Shown: positions 16,670 to 23,879 of the stretch, piece after piece
How the letters are laid out: each line of letters starts with the position of its first letter
Position numbering within the stretch: the first letter of the stretch is position 1
Origin: Candidatus Falkowbacteria bacterium
GTDB taxonomy: Bacteria; Patescibacteriota; Patescibacteriia; Patescibacteriales; Patescibacteriaceae
NCBI GenBank assembly: GCA_026396835.1
Contig: JAPLWA010000004.1
Location: 434,001-498,000, forward strand
Length of the DNA: 64,000 nucleotides
Reading direction: 5' to 3'
Notes under the pieces: generated by a model
The model's input: the letters and a program-made list of their open reading frames with translations, nothing else
Databases searched by the model: none
What the model was told of the DNA's origin: nothing
Program-made: the position numbers and the translations under genes

Positions 16670-17714
16670 TGTATAAAGCTAGAATTTCAGCAGCAGATAA
16701 AGCACGATTATACATGCGAGCATCATCAATTAACCCAGGGTAGATTGAATTAGCTGTAGCCATTGACCCAGTTCCAGGGTTGACTGTTCCAGGGTTTGGT
16801 CCAGTACCAGAACCAGTAAGCGCTCCATCATAATAAAACTTAGCAGAAGCAGTTGAACCATTATAGGAATAAGTAATTGCAACAAAATGCCAAGAGTTCT
16901 TTGTAAATTGCGTCCAAGAAGTCTGAACATAGCCACCACTAGTATAAAAAGTTCCCGCGATTGGATCACCAGAGCCATAATAATGAGAAAAAATCTGAAT
17001 CCCAACACCACCATAACCAACCGCATATGTATAATAGCCACCTATATCACCCGTTACATTTATCCAACAAGAAAGCGTTATCTCATTTGAAGTCAAAATT
17101 GCAGGAAAATAATATGCATAATCATCAACACCATTAAAACTTCCAGCGTAACTACCTACCTTACCAGGCGCATAATGAGATCCGGTACCGTACCAAGTAC
17201 CATCTTTTCCGCCTCCAGAATAATCTTTGACTTTAGAGCTGCCGACACCTTCATCAAACTTCCACCAACCCACAAGCCCCGGAGCAGTACCCACACCAGA
17301 GTTAGAGGTGGAATTGATACCAGCAGGAGTTGAGCTAACGTTATTACCAAGACAAAAGTTAAGACTGTAATTTGAATTGTCAGGCGTAGAAGCGTAAGTA
17401 TAGTTATTATCACCGCAACCATTATCATTTCTAGGTGTAGGGTTATTAGGAATAGCAGCCATATAAACTTTAGTACCATCTGGTGAAGCTAGGCTATTAC
17501 CCGGCGTAATGATTGTGGGGTATGAATTATAATCAGAGTAATATAATTCTAAGGCTGTAGATATTTGTTTTATATCAGCAACTCTTTTACTATCTCTAGC
17601 TTTAGCCCTGGCATTGCCCAAGGCAATGATTGCCATGGTAGAGAGTACGCCAATAATGGCTATTACTACGAGTAGCTCGATGAGAGTGAAACCTGATTTT
17701 CTATTGGAAAACAT
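16656..17714 (-). CDS. Type IV pilin-like protein with LamG/concanavalin-like passenger domain
   Basis: 352 residues. The N-terminus KSGFTLIELLVVIAIIGVL and the stalk (KRVADIKQISTALELYY, PNNPTPRND) are nearly the same as in the downstream FISUMP pilin. The head differs: from about residue 145, PGLVGWWKFDEGVGSS, AGSFNGVDDYAYY and the closing DDARMYNRALSAAEILALY are typical of a LamG/concanavalin-like jelly-roll that often binds sugars. A TATAAT box ends 8 bp before the ATG. The two pilins are co-transcribed. Confidence 0.9.
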   Translation of the reverse strand: MFSNRKSGFTLIELLVVIAIIGVLSTMAIIALGNARAKARDSKRVADIKQISTALELYYSDYNSYPTIITPGNSLASPDGTKVYMAAIPNNPTPRNDNGCGDNNYTYASTPDNSNYSLNFCLGNNVSSTPAGINSTSNSGVGTAPGLVGWWKFDEGVGSSKVKDYSGGGKDGTWYGTGSHYAPGKVGSYAGSFNGVDDYAYYFPAILTSNEITLSCWINVTGDIGGYYTYAVGYGGVGIQIFSHYYGSGDPIAGTFYTSGGYVQTSWTQFTKNSWHFVAITYSYNGSTASAKFYYDGALTGSGTGPNPGTVNPGTGSMATANSIYPGLIDDARMYNRALSAAEILALYNATK

Positions 17715-17722
17715 ATAACTTT

Positions 17723-17728
17723 ATTATA
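17723..17728 (-). promoter_or_regulatory. -10 box of the LamG pilin gene
   Basis: TATAAT on the minus strand, 8 nt before ATG 17714, preceded directly by TG. The position predicts a leaderless or nearly leaderless transcript. Confidence 0.5.
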
Positions 17729-17756
17729 CACCATTAAACCTTAGTGATAATAACAT

Positions 17757-17802
17757 AAAAAATATGTAGGCTCGCATAATTATGCGAGCCTACATATTTT
17801 TT
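17757..17802. terminator. Long perfect palindrome acting as terminator of the DUF2207 gene
   Basis: A perfect inverted repeat of about 46 bp is centred between 17779 and 17780. Its core is TAGGCTCGCATAATTATGCG, with A-tracts and T-tracts on either side. It lies just after the stop at 17808 on the minus strand and just before the pilin promoter, so it insulates the two units. Confidence 0.85.
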
Positions 17803-17807
17803 TATTT

Positions 17808-19643
17808 CTACCAGCCTCCCCCGCCTCCGCCGCCAAAGCCGCCGCCAGAAAATCCTCCACCGCCAGAACCAGAACTAGAAGGAGTTGAGGCCATGGTTGA
17901 AGATAGTGTATTAGAAAAACTATTTATATTATTAACAAACAAACTAGCATTAAACGCGCCATTGCCAATATACCAAGAAGCTGTTGGTGTTAAGCCCATC
18001 TCTTTCATGGCTTGAGCTAATTTATAAGTTACCCCGAAAATCATGGCATAAGGCAAAACTTCCATGAAGATATTTTCTTTTTCAAAAAATGGTTGACGGT
18101 ATTTTTCAGTACCAGACACAAATAATTTATAACCCAGAGCTTGGCGATATAAATCTCTGCCATAAGCTGTTCGTTTCGGCATTAAGTATGAAAAGATCAT
18201 AAACATGGCGCCGGTCACGATTATGCCGAAATCTAGACCTAAGGATCCCCAAACTATATTTATCGCTGATATTGGAACGGCTGATAAAATTAGTCCAAAG
18301 AAAAATGAATAAAGTATACCAGCTACAATAATAATAAAACCAGTCAATTTATACTTGCCTCTAATTTTTTCTGGATTATTATAAAATAACTTTTTAGTTT
18401 TAACTAATTCATAAAGCGAATCTTTAGCTGCTTGAAGTTTAGATGAAAAACTATCTTTTAAGTCAGACACATTAACTTCGTCCCTTGAATCAAACAAAGC
18501 ATTAAATAAACTTAATTCATACTCCTGAAGTTCACTGGTCGCTTTATTGGTCTTCTTAAGTAAATAATCAGTTGAGCCGGGAATCATACCCTGCAACAAA
18601 CTACTAACCTTATCTACTAAACCATTAGTTTCTATTTTTGTTTCAGTAATAGTTAAATAACCGCGCACCGCTAAATCAACAATCGTTGCACTAACATCAA
18701 CCGTGTCAGCTTTCTCATCCATTAAAACACCTAACTCCCCTGGTCTTAAATTTGCTGGTGTTTCATATTCTGGCACAATTGCTTCATAAGAACCAAACAA
18801 AGGTAAAATAGTTTCTTTAGTTAAAGGATCATTTAAACTTTTTCTTTCATAGTATGAGTCTCTACCTTTTAACCACCATAATCTTAAGAAAACCATGATG
18901 GTTATAAACATTGCTGCCAAAAAACTGAAAAAAATATAAGTTAATGAGTTTTCATCAAATCTTTCAACTGGTCCAGCCACGCTGAGAATTGGCACAATAC
19001 CTTTAGTGAAACCCGCGGCAACGGTCATGCCTTCTGATAAATCTAATTTAGCAATGCTTTCAAAGTTAGCCTGTTGATTTTTATAAGTTGTATTACATTT
19101 ATCATTTGAGCCATAAGGACCTTGGTAACAAGAACTTTGTAGAATATCGCCGCTTGGAATTGTGACTGTGGCGCTCACCGAGTTAATCGGTACTTCCCAA
19201 GCATTGCCTGTTACATTCCAATAAATTTCATCATAAGTATCATAAGCTGAAACAACGCCAGCTACTGTATAATCAATTACATAGGTTTTTAGTCCTGAAA
19301 CTAAAACATCAGCATCACCAATCTTTATCCTAAGATTATTGTCATTCTTTATAAGCGCAAAAGTAACTGGACTAGTTCCATCTGTCACTGATTCAACTTC
19401 GATTGAACTGTAATGTGAACTTCCATCACTATTTTGATAAGTTAATGGTAGATCACGATAAATTCCATGCAAAGAATCAGTAAAATTAACGACAATAGTT
19501 TCTTTAACACTTAGATGACCATCAGTCTCAAGTTTGAGATCACTTTTAAAACTATTTATAACAAAGCCATTACTGGCTTTTACAAATGAGCCGGGCAATA
19601 GAAAAATAAACGCCAAGGCAAAAAATGAAATGATTTTTTTCAT
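17808..19643 (-). CDS. DUF2207 family membrane protein
   Basis: 611 residues. A signal peptide (about 1-23) leads into an extracytoplasmic beta-rich domain (about 25-230) with ETIVVNFTDSLHGIYRDLPL, the usual DUF2207 opening. Then come a transmembrane helix (about 232-252), a cytoplasmic helical part (about 255-425), two more helices (about 430-480) and a C-terminal tail ending in Gly-rich GGGGFSGGGFGGGGGGGW. This layout and the Gly-rich end are standard for the family, whose function is unknown. It is a single-gene unit with a terminator immediately downstream. Confidence 0.88.
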   Translation of the reverse strand: MKKIISFFALAFIFLLPGSFVKASNGFVINSFKSDLKLETDGHLSVKETIVVNFTDSLHGIYRDLPLTYQNSDGSSHYSSIEVESVTDGTSPVTFALIKNDNNLRIKIGDADVLVSGLKTYVIDYTVAGVVSAYDTYDEIYWNVTGNAWEVPINSVSATVTIPSGDILQSSCYQGPYGSNDKCNTTYKNQQANFESIAKLDLSEGMTVAAGFTKGIVPILSVAGPVERFDENSLTYIFFSFLAAMFITIMVFLRLWWLKGRDSYYERKSLNDPLTKETILPLFGSYEAIVPEYETPANLRPGELGVLMDEKADTVDVSATIVDLAVRGYLTITETKIETNGLVDKVSSLLQGMIPGSTDYLLKKTNKATSELQEYELSLFNALFDSRDEVNVSDLKDSFSSKLQAAKDSLYELVKTKKLFYNNPEKIRGKYKLTGFIIIVAGILYSFFFGLILSAVPISAINIVWGSLGLDFGIIVTGAMFMIFSYLMPKRTAYGRDLYRQALGYKLFVSGTEKYRQPFFEKENIFMEVLPYAMIFGVTYKLAQAMKEMGLTPTASWYIGNGAFNASLFVNNINSFSNTLSSTMASTPSSSGSGGGGFSGGGFGGGGGGGW

Positions 19644-19717
19644 AAATTTTATTATGCATTTATTATAGTATTTATTGACTGACTTTGGCTATACTTAAAT
19701 TATTTCTCAAATAAACA

Positions 19718-19746
19718 TTGACAAATGATAAATTATAGTGTATAAT
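19718..19746 (+). promoter_or_regulatory. Consensus promoter of the 97-residue ORF
   Basis: TTGACA (19718-19723), 17 bp, TATAAT (19741-19746), a perfect sigma-70 match. It gives a leader of about 38 nt. Confidence 0.85.
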
Positions 19747-19791
19747 CAAGTTATAATATAGCTAATTAAGCTATTTTTAAATTATACAAAT

Positions 19792-20085
19792 ATGGGTTAT
19801 GAATTTATGATTAATAAAACTGAAGTAAAAGAAAAAGCAGCCAAGCCCAATATAAATGAATCCGATGAAACACTCTTGACAAAGATGCAGGAAGTCTGTG
19901 GACCTGAACTAAAGGAATTAAACCCAACTGACTTGGAACATCTTAGAAAAGAAGGAAGAAAGGATGACCAAGAATGGTACGTAATGACTGGTGATAAATT
20001 CTTTGTTAAGCCGGACGGTAGTATGACTATAGGCGAAAAATCCAATGAGGAGACAAAGAAGAAATTCAGAGAAATCTACGGATAA
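19792..20085 (+). CDS. Small hypothetical protein, 97 residues
   Basis: I do not recognise this family. The product is acidic, soluble and rich in Glu and Lys, with segments VCGPELKELNPTDLEHLRKE and GDKFFVKPDGSMTIG. There is no signal peptide or membrane helix. It is well supported as a real gene because it lies between a perfect promoter and an intrinsic terminator as a monocistronic unit. ATG 19807 (MINKTEV) is an alternative start five codons in. Strong transcription suggests an abundant small cytoplasmic protein. Confidence 0.65.
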   Translation: MGYEFMINKTEVKEKAAKPNINESDETLLTKMQEVCGPELKELNPTDLEHLRKEGRKDDQEWYVMTGDKFFVKPDGSMTIGEKSNEETKKKFREIYG

Positions 20086-20100
20086 TTACATTTCATTAAA

Positions 20101-20126
20101 AACAGACCTATTTAGGTCTGTTTTTT
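20101..20126 (+). terminator. Intrinsic terminator
   Basis: AACAGACCT (20101-20109) and AGGTCTGTT (20114-20122) form a perfect 9-bp stem followed by six T. It ends the 97-residue ORF. Confidence 0.9.
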
Positions 20127-20168
20127 GTTTAGTTACGTTTAGTAGTATAATTAAAATAATATACATAC

Positions 20169-20696
20169 ATGAAAAAACAAACTAAGAAACACAAAATCAT
20201 AAAAGTTAATGATAAAATGCAAAGCGATTATCATTATGAATTAAGCGAAACTATTGGTAAAAATTTTCACCAAGATTTTAAGCCTGAGTTAACACCAAAA
20301 CAAATGTTGGCTCTTGGTATCTTTGGGGGTAAGTACATGACTGATTGTAAAAAGGAATTTCCTAAAGACTGGTTTACTAAAGCTAAACTAAGTGAGACAG
20401 AGCATGATGCTAATTTAAATTATTTCAAAATTAACGCCAGCCAAAGTTTAGATATTTGGAAAAAGAAAGGCTGGCTTGATACTTATAATGATCCACGTGG
20501 TTGGTTTCAGTGGTATTGTCGCTATTATTATGGTCGTCGCTTACCGGGCGAAGATGAAAGACAAATCAAACGCTGGAAAGCAATTAACCGACACATTGCT
20601 CAGATTAAAAAAAATTGCCGCCCTGGCGACATAAATTGCCGTCGCAAACAACGACAAGCAGTTTTGCATTGGGCTTACGACAGCAGAAAAATATAA
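20169..20696 (+). CDS. Conserved-looking hypothetical protein rich in aromatic and basic residues
   Basis: 175 residues, no membrane segment. The central part has ELTPKQMLALGIFGGKYMTD, DWFTKAKL and DPRGWFQWYCRYYYGRR, followed by DERQIKRWKAINRH, and the C-terminus has RKQRQAVLHWAYDSRKI. The density of Trp, Tyr and Arg suggests an RNA-binding or other nucleic-acid-binding role, but this is inference; I know no named function. A TATAAT box (20146-20151) lies 17 bp before the ATG. The gene is followed by a series of small hairpins. Confidence 0.7.
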   Translation: MKKQTKKHKIIKVNDKMQSDYHYELSETIGKNFHQDFKPELTPKQMLALGIFGGKYMTDCKKEFPKDWFTKAKLSETEHDANLNYFKINASQSLDIWKKKGWLDTYNDPRGWFQWYCRYYYGRRLPGEDERQIKRWKAINRHIAQIKKNCRPGDINCRRKQRQAVLHWAYDSRKI

Positions 20697-20752
20697 AAGG
20701 GTTGATTCAACATCAACCCTTACTCGTGTAAAACACGTGTAGCAGCGTACTG
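20697..20752. repeat. Three consecutive small hairpins
   Basis: AAGGGTTGA/TCAACCCTT (20697-20721), CGTGT-AAA-ACACG (20725-20737) and GCAG-CGTA-CTGC (20741-20752) follow one another directly after the stop codon. The first could end transcription, but no T-run follows. Together they may stabilise the 3' end of the message. Confidence 0.5.
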
Positions 20753-20777
20753 CCTTCCTAAATATTAATACATTTTC

Positions 20778-20873
20778 GGACGCCGCTTATTCTCCCTTTC
20801 GTCGTGCTTTGCAGGACGGAGTGGGACGCCGCGGCTGATTTTTATCATTTCATGATAATCAATGAGATTATCA
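20778..20873. repeat. GC-rich insert with direct repeats and an inverted repeat
   Basis: GGACGCCGC occurs twice (20778-20786 and 20824-20832), bracketing a 37-bp GC-richer stretch in an AT-rich spacer. It is followed by TGATAATC-5-GATTATCA (20853-20873), a perfect 8-bp inverted repeat. No gene is seen. The first part looks like a small inserted element and the second like an operator. Confidence 0.4.
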
Positions 20874-20968
20874 ATGATAATAGACAATGTCAATTATAGA
20901 CTTGATTAGTATGATAAAATACGTTATCATACATAGTACTTTATAATATATAATAACATTGTTTTTAT

Positions 20969-21280
20969 ATGAAAAAAATATTTATTAGCTTAATGTCATT
21001 TGTAATTTGTTTATCAATTTTCAGTGTAAGTTTAGTGCCAAATTATGTTGGCGCTAAAACAACTAAAAAAATTACTACTGCAAGCAAGAAAAAAGCTGTG
21101 TCTAAAATAAAAACTAGTATGAAGTGGACACCAGCCGCCTTAAAAGACATTGGAAGTTTTGCCTCTTTTGATTACAACAATACTATCCGTAACGCTTACA
21201 TTAAAAAAATTGAGCTATTTGCAAAAAAGAAGCACGCTACAACCGTTACCCCGGCAATCGTCTACTCTTTCAATGGTTAA
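20969..21280 (+). CDS. Small secreted Lys-rich protein
   Basis: 103 residues. A clear signal peptide (about 1-29, MKKIFISLMSFVICLSIFSV, ending in VGA) is followed by a basic stretch TTKKITTASKKKAVSKIKTS. A C-terminal segment FASFDYNNTIRNAYIKKIEL could form a helix. No family recognised. The signal peptide, Lys-rich mature region and the following terminator support a real exported gene. It may bind the cell surface or nucleic acid by charge. Confidence 0.6.
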   Translation: MKKIFISLMSFVICLSIFSVSLVPNYVGAKTTKKITTASKKKAVSKIKTSMKWTPAALKDIGSFASFDYNNTIRNAYIKKIELFAKKKHATTVTPAIVYSFNG

Positions 21281-21293
21281 TAAATTTACTATT

Positions 21294-21330
21294 AAAAAAC
21301 CGCCCCGTTATTTTACGGAGCGGTTTTTTT
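21294..21330. terminator. Bidirectional terminator between convergent genes
   Basis: A6-CCGC...CCGT pairs with ACGG...GCGG-T6 around TATTTT. It serves the secreted Lys-rich gene (plus) and the DUF5666-like gene (minus). Confidence 0.9.
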
Positions 21331-21332
21331 AA

Positions 21333-21836
21333 TTACTTAGCTGGATTAGGACTTTGCGTACCGGTTGGAGCAGGAATATTCTGGCCATTAGCGCCAGCTG
21401 GTGGCGTAGCTAATAGAGGCATAATAGTAACACCTTCAGCTGTAATAGTGCCATCACTATTAGCTGTACCATTAACTGTTACTTGTGATCCGACAGCTAA
21501 ATCGGTTTTCTGACCGGCCACTGATTTATTAATTTTTGTGCTGTCAGCTAATAAAACAATCTTCGAACTACCGTCTCGTAATTTAACAGTTATGTTTTTA
21601 TCAGTTTGACTAAGTATTTCTCCGTTAGCAAAACCTCCGGCGCCGCGAGCGCCACCCATACGATTACCTTGACCTTGACCATTAGCGCCACGAGCAGAAG
21701 CAAAAATCTGCTGCCGTTGCGCAGCTGATAAACTTTGTAGAGCTTGAGGTGTCTGCCCATACTTCATTCCCCCATAAAAAGCTCCAGCAATTAAAACAAC
21801 AGCTAGCACTATAAACCCAGTCATTTTATTTTTCAT
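21333..21836 (-). CDS. Membrane-anchored DUF5666-like protein
   Basis: 167 residues. An N-terminal transmembrane anchor (about 5-24) is followed by a Gly/Ala/Arg linker, and then a small beta domain (about 68-135) reading GEILSQTDKNITVKLRDGSS, VLLADSTKI and GSQVTVNGTANSDGTITAEG. The last pattern is typical of DUF5666-type OB-like domains. The C-terminus is Pro-rich. It is the last gene of the sigma factor/MacAB-like operon, 21 bp after the permease, and probably sits outside the membrane beside the exporter. Exact role unknown. Confidence 0.7.
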   Translation of the reverse strand: MKNKMTGFIVLAVVLIAGAFYGGMKYGQTPQALQSLSAAQRQQIFASARGANGQGQGNRMGGARGAGGFANGEILSQTDKNITVKLRDGSSKIVLLADSTKINKSVAGQKTDLAVGSQVTVNGTANSDGTITAEGVTIMPLLATPPAGANGQNIPAPTGTQSPNPAK

Positions 21837-21857
21837 ATAAAATATATTAATAATAAA

Positions 21858-23081
21858 TTATTCAAACCTTAACGCCTCGATCGGATTTAATTTAGCCGCT
21901 CGACGCGCAGGATAATAACCAAAAATAAGACCGATGCCAGCAGAAACTCCGAAAGCTAGGGCAATTGAAGATAGTGACATGGTCGCAGTGAGGCTCATTA
22001 ATTTGCCAACTATATTAGAAAGTATCCAACCAAGAATTATTCCGATAAAACCTCCTAAAAAAGTTAACATAACCGCTTCGGTTAAAAACTGAAAATTAAT
22101 GTCATAAGACGAGGCACCGATCGCTTTGCGTAAACCAATTTCACGAGTACGCTCAGTTACAGTCGTCAGCATCATGTTCATGATACCAATTCCACCAACT
22201 ACTAAAGATATTCCGGCAATCGCTGCTAATAACATTGTTAGCGTACCAGTAACACCCGAAGCAGCCGCAACAATGTCGGCTTGATTTAAAACCGTGAAAT
22301 CAGCCGCTTTAGAACCTGAAATATTATGACGCTGAGTTAATAAATTTGTAACTTGCTGTTGAACAGTTGGCATAAGCTCCGGTGTTTGTGCCTGAATACT
22401 AACAGTCGTTAGATAGTCTGTTCCAGCTAAATAATGCTGCATGGTCGGCAACGGAATAAAGACTACGTCATCTTGGTTTGAAAAACCACTTCCACCTTTG
22501 CTTTTAGTTACACCAATAACTCTAAAATCTAATTGTTTGATTTTTATAATTTGACCTATTGGATTAATACCTACGCCAAATAAATCATCTCGTGTGGTTG
22601 GGCCAATTACGGCAACTTTGGCTGAATCACGAACTTGACTATCTGAAATAAAAACACCAATATCAATCGTTATGCTTCGTACCTGAACGTAATTTGGCAC
22701 TGTTCCAATCACGCTAGTGTTAGTATTTTTACCTTTAACAATAAGTTGATAACGGCTACTTGATTCTGGTGCCACGGCTGAAGCTAAGGTTACCTGTTTA
22801 GTAATAGCGTCAGCATCTTCTTTAGTCAAAGTTTGAGCGCTACCACGGCCGCTAGAGGCTCCTGCACCAAAGCTACGCTGCGCACCTGGTGTAACAATAA
22901 TTAAGTTCGAGCCAATCGATTGAATATTGGCTTGAATCGAGCTTTGTGCGCCTTGCCCAATAGCTACTAAAGCAATAACTGAGCCAATGCCAATAACAAT
23001 GCCGAGAATAGTTAAACTAGACCGAACCTTATTAGAGACTAAGGCACTATAGCTTTCCTCAAATAGATCTTGAATTTTCAT
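21858..23081 (-). CDS. MacB-like ABC permease (FtsX superfamily)
   Basis: 407 residues. One transmembrane helix (about 21-42) is followed by a large extracytoplasmic MacB_PCD domain (about 45-265) and three C-terminal helices (about 275-400). GIGIMNMMLTTVTERTREIG and LRKAIGASSYDI mark the FtsX core. MacB permeases without a fused ATPase work as a mechanotransmission complex with a separate ATPase, which is the next gene upstream, and a membrane-fusion protein. Substrates range from peptides to lipoproteins; here they are unknown. Confidence 0.9.
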   Translation of the reverse strand: MKIQDLFEESYSALVSNKVRSSLTILGIVIGIGSVIALVAIGQGAQSSIQANIQSIGSNLIIVTPGAQRSFGAGASSGRGSAQTLTKEDADAITKQVTLASAVAPESSSRYQLIVKGKNTNTSVIGTVPNYVQVRSITIDIGVFISDSQVRDSAKVAVIGPTTRDDLFGVGINPIGQIIKIKQLDFRVIGVTKSKGGSGFSNQDDVVFIPLPTMQHYLAGTDYLTTVSIQAQTPELMPTVQQQVTNLLTQRHNISGSKAADFTVLNQADIVAAASGVTGTLTMLLAAIAGISLVVGGIGIMNMMLTTVTERTREIGLRKAIGASSYDINFQFLTEAVMLTFLGGFIGIILGWILSNIVGKLMSLTATMSLSSIALAFGVSAGIGLIFGYYPARRAAKLNPIEALRFE

Positions 23082-23144
23082 AAACTATTTACATGTTCTA
23101 ATTTTAGTAATTTACAGCCCTTAGCTAAAGACGCCGAATACTTG

Positions 23145-23170
23145 TAGTCCGAAGCCTTGGCGTAGGACTA
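23145..23170 (-). repeat. Dispersed hairpin repeat, copy 1
   Basis: On the minus strand TAGTCC (23170-23165) pairs with GGACTA (23150-23145) around TACGCCAAGGCTTC. The first three bases are the TAG stop codon of the ABC ATPase gene. Similar units occur at 42053-42078, 44181-44273 and 45366-45405. Confidence 0.7.
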
Positions 23171-23872
23171 TTCGTGCTTAGCAATTCGTTTATGATGATT
23201 TTTTTCATCACTCACAATAACTCCGTCTTTAATAATAATAATTCTGTCTGCATGCTCAGCCACATATGGCTCATGAGTAATCAGTACAACGGTTCTGCCT
23301 TCGGAATTAAGTTTTTGAAAAGTTCCTAAAACAACATCACCTGTTTTTGAGTCTAAGTTACCGGTTGGCTCGTCAGCCAAGATAATTGCTGGATCATTGA
23401 CCAAAGAGCGAGCAATAGCAACGCGCTGCATTTGTCCACCAGATAATTGGTTTGATAAATGAGTAAAACGATCTTCTTCTAAACCAGCAAGCAACAAGGC
23501 TTGTCGAGCTTTTGCTTCGCGTTCCGGCTTAGAAACTTCGGCATAAATTAAAGGCAAAACAACATTACGAATAACTGTAGCGCGAGGCAATAAATTAAAA
23601 GCTTGAAAAACAAAACCAATTTTAGTTTTTCTTATAACAGCTAATTCATTATCTGATAATTTTGATAAATCTTTATCTTCTAATAGATAAGAGCCGCTGG
23701 TTGGTGTATCTAGTGCCCCAATAATGTGCATCAAAGTTGATTTACCAGAACCAGATGGACCCATAATAGCAATAAATTCTCCTTTAGCCACGTCAAAAGA
23801 AACATTTTTCAAAACTTCAGTAACAACGCCGCCGGTACTATAAGCTTTATAAATATTTTCTAGATTTATCAT
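23168..23872 (-). CDS. MacB/LolD-type ABC ATPase
   Basis: 234 residues from ATG 23872 ([11 protein letters not shown]). A longer in-frame start at 23917 would overlap the upstream adaptor gene and adds an atypical leader. Walker [11 protein letters not shown]-loop FVFQAFNLL, signature [13 protein letters not shown], Walker [14 protein letters not shown] and H-loop LITHE are all intact. The GNLDS after Walker B is typical of MacB/LolD/FtsE-class ATPases. It drives the neighbouring MacB-like permease. The stop codon TAG is supplied by a hairpin repeat. Confidence 0.92.
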   Translation of the reverse strand: MINLENIYKAYSTGGVVTEVLKNVSFDVAKGEFIAIMGPSGSGKSTLMHIIGALDTPTSGSYLLEDKDLSKLSDNELAVIRKTKIGFVFQAFNLLPRATVIRNVVLPLIYAEVSKPEREAKARQALLLAGLEEDRFTHLSNQLSGGQMQRVAIARSLVNDPAIILADEPTGNLDSKTGDVVLGTFQKLNSEGRTVVLITHEPYVAEHADRIIIIKDGVIVSDEKNHHKRIAKHE

Positions 23873-23879
23873 AAAAATA

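Noticed and set aside
17782-18015. Pro-rich ORF on the plus strand (PPPPPPPKPPPENPPP)
   Set aside because: It is the antisense reading of the Gly-rich tail of the DUF2207 protein.
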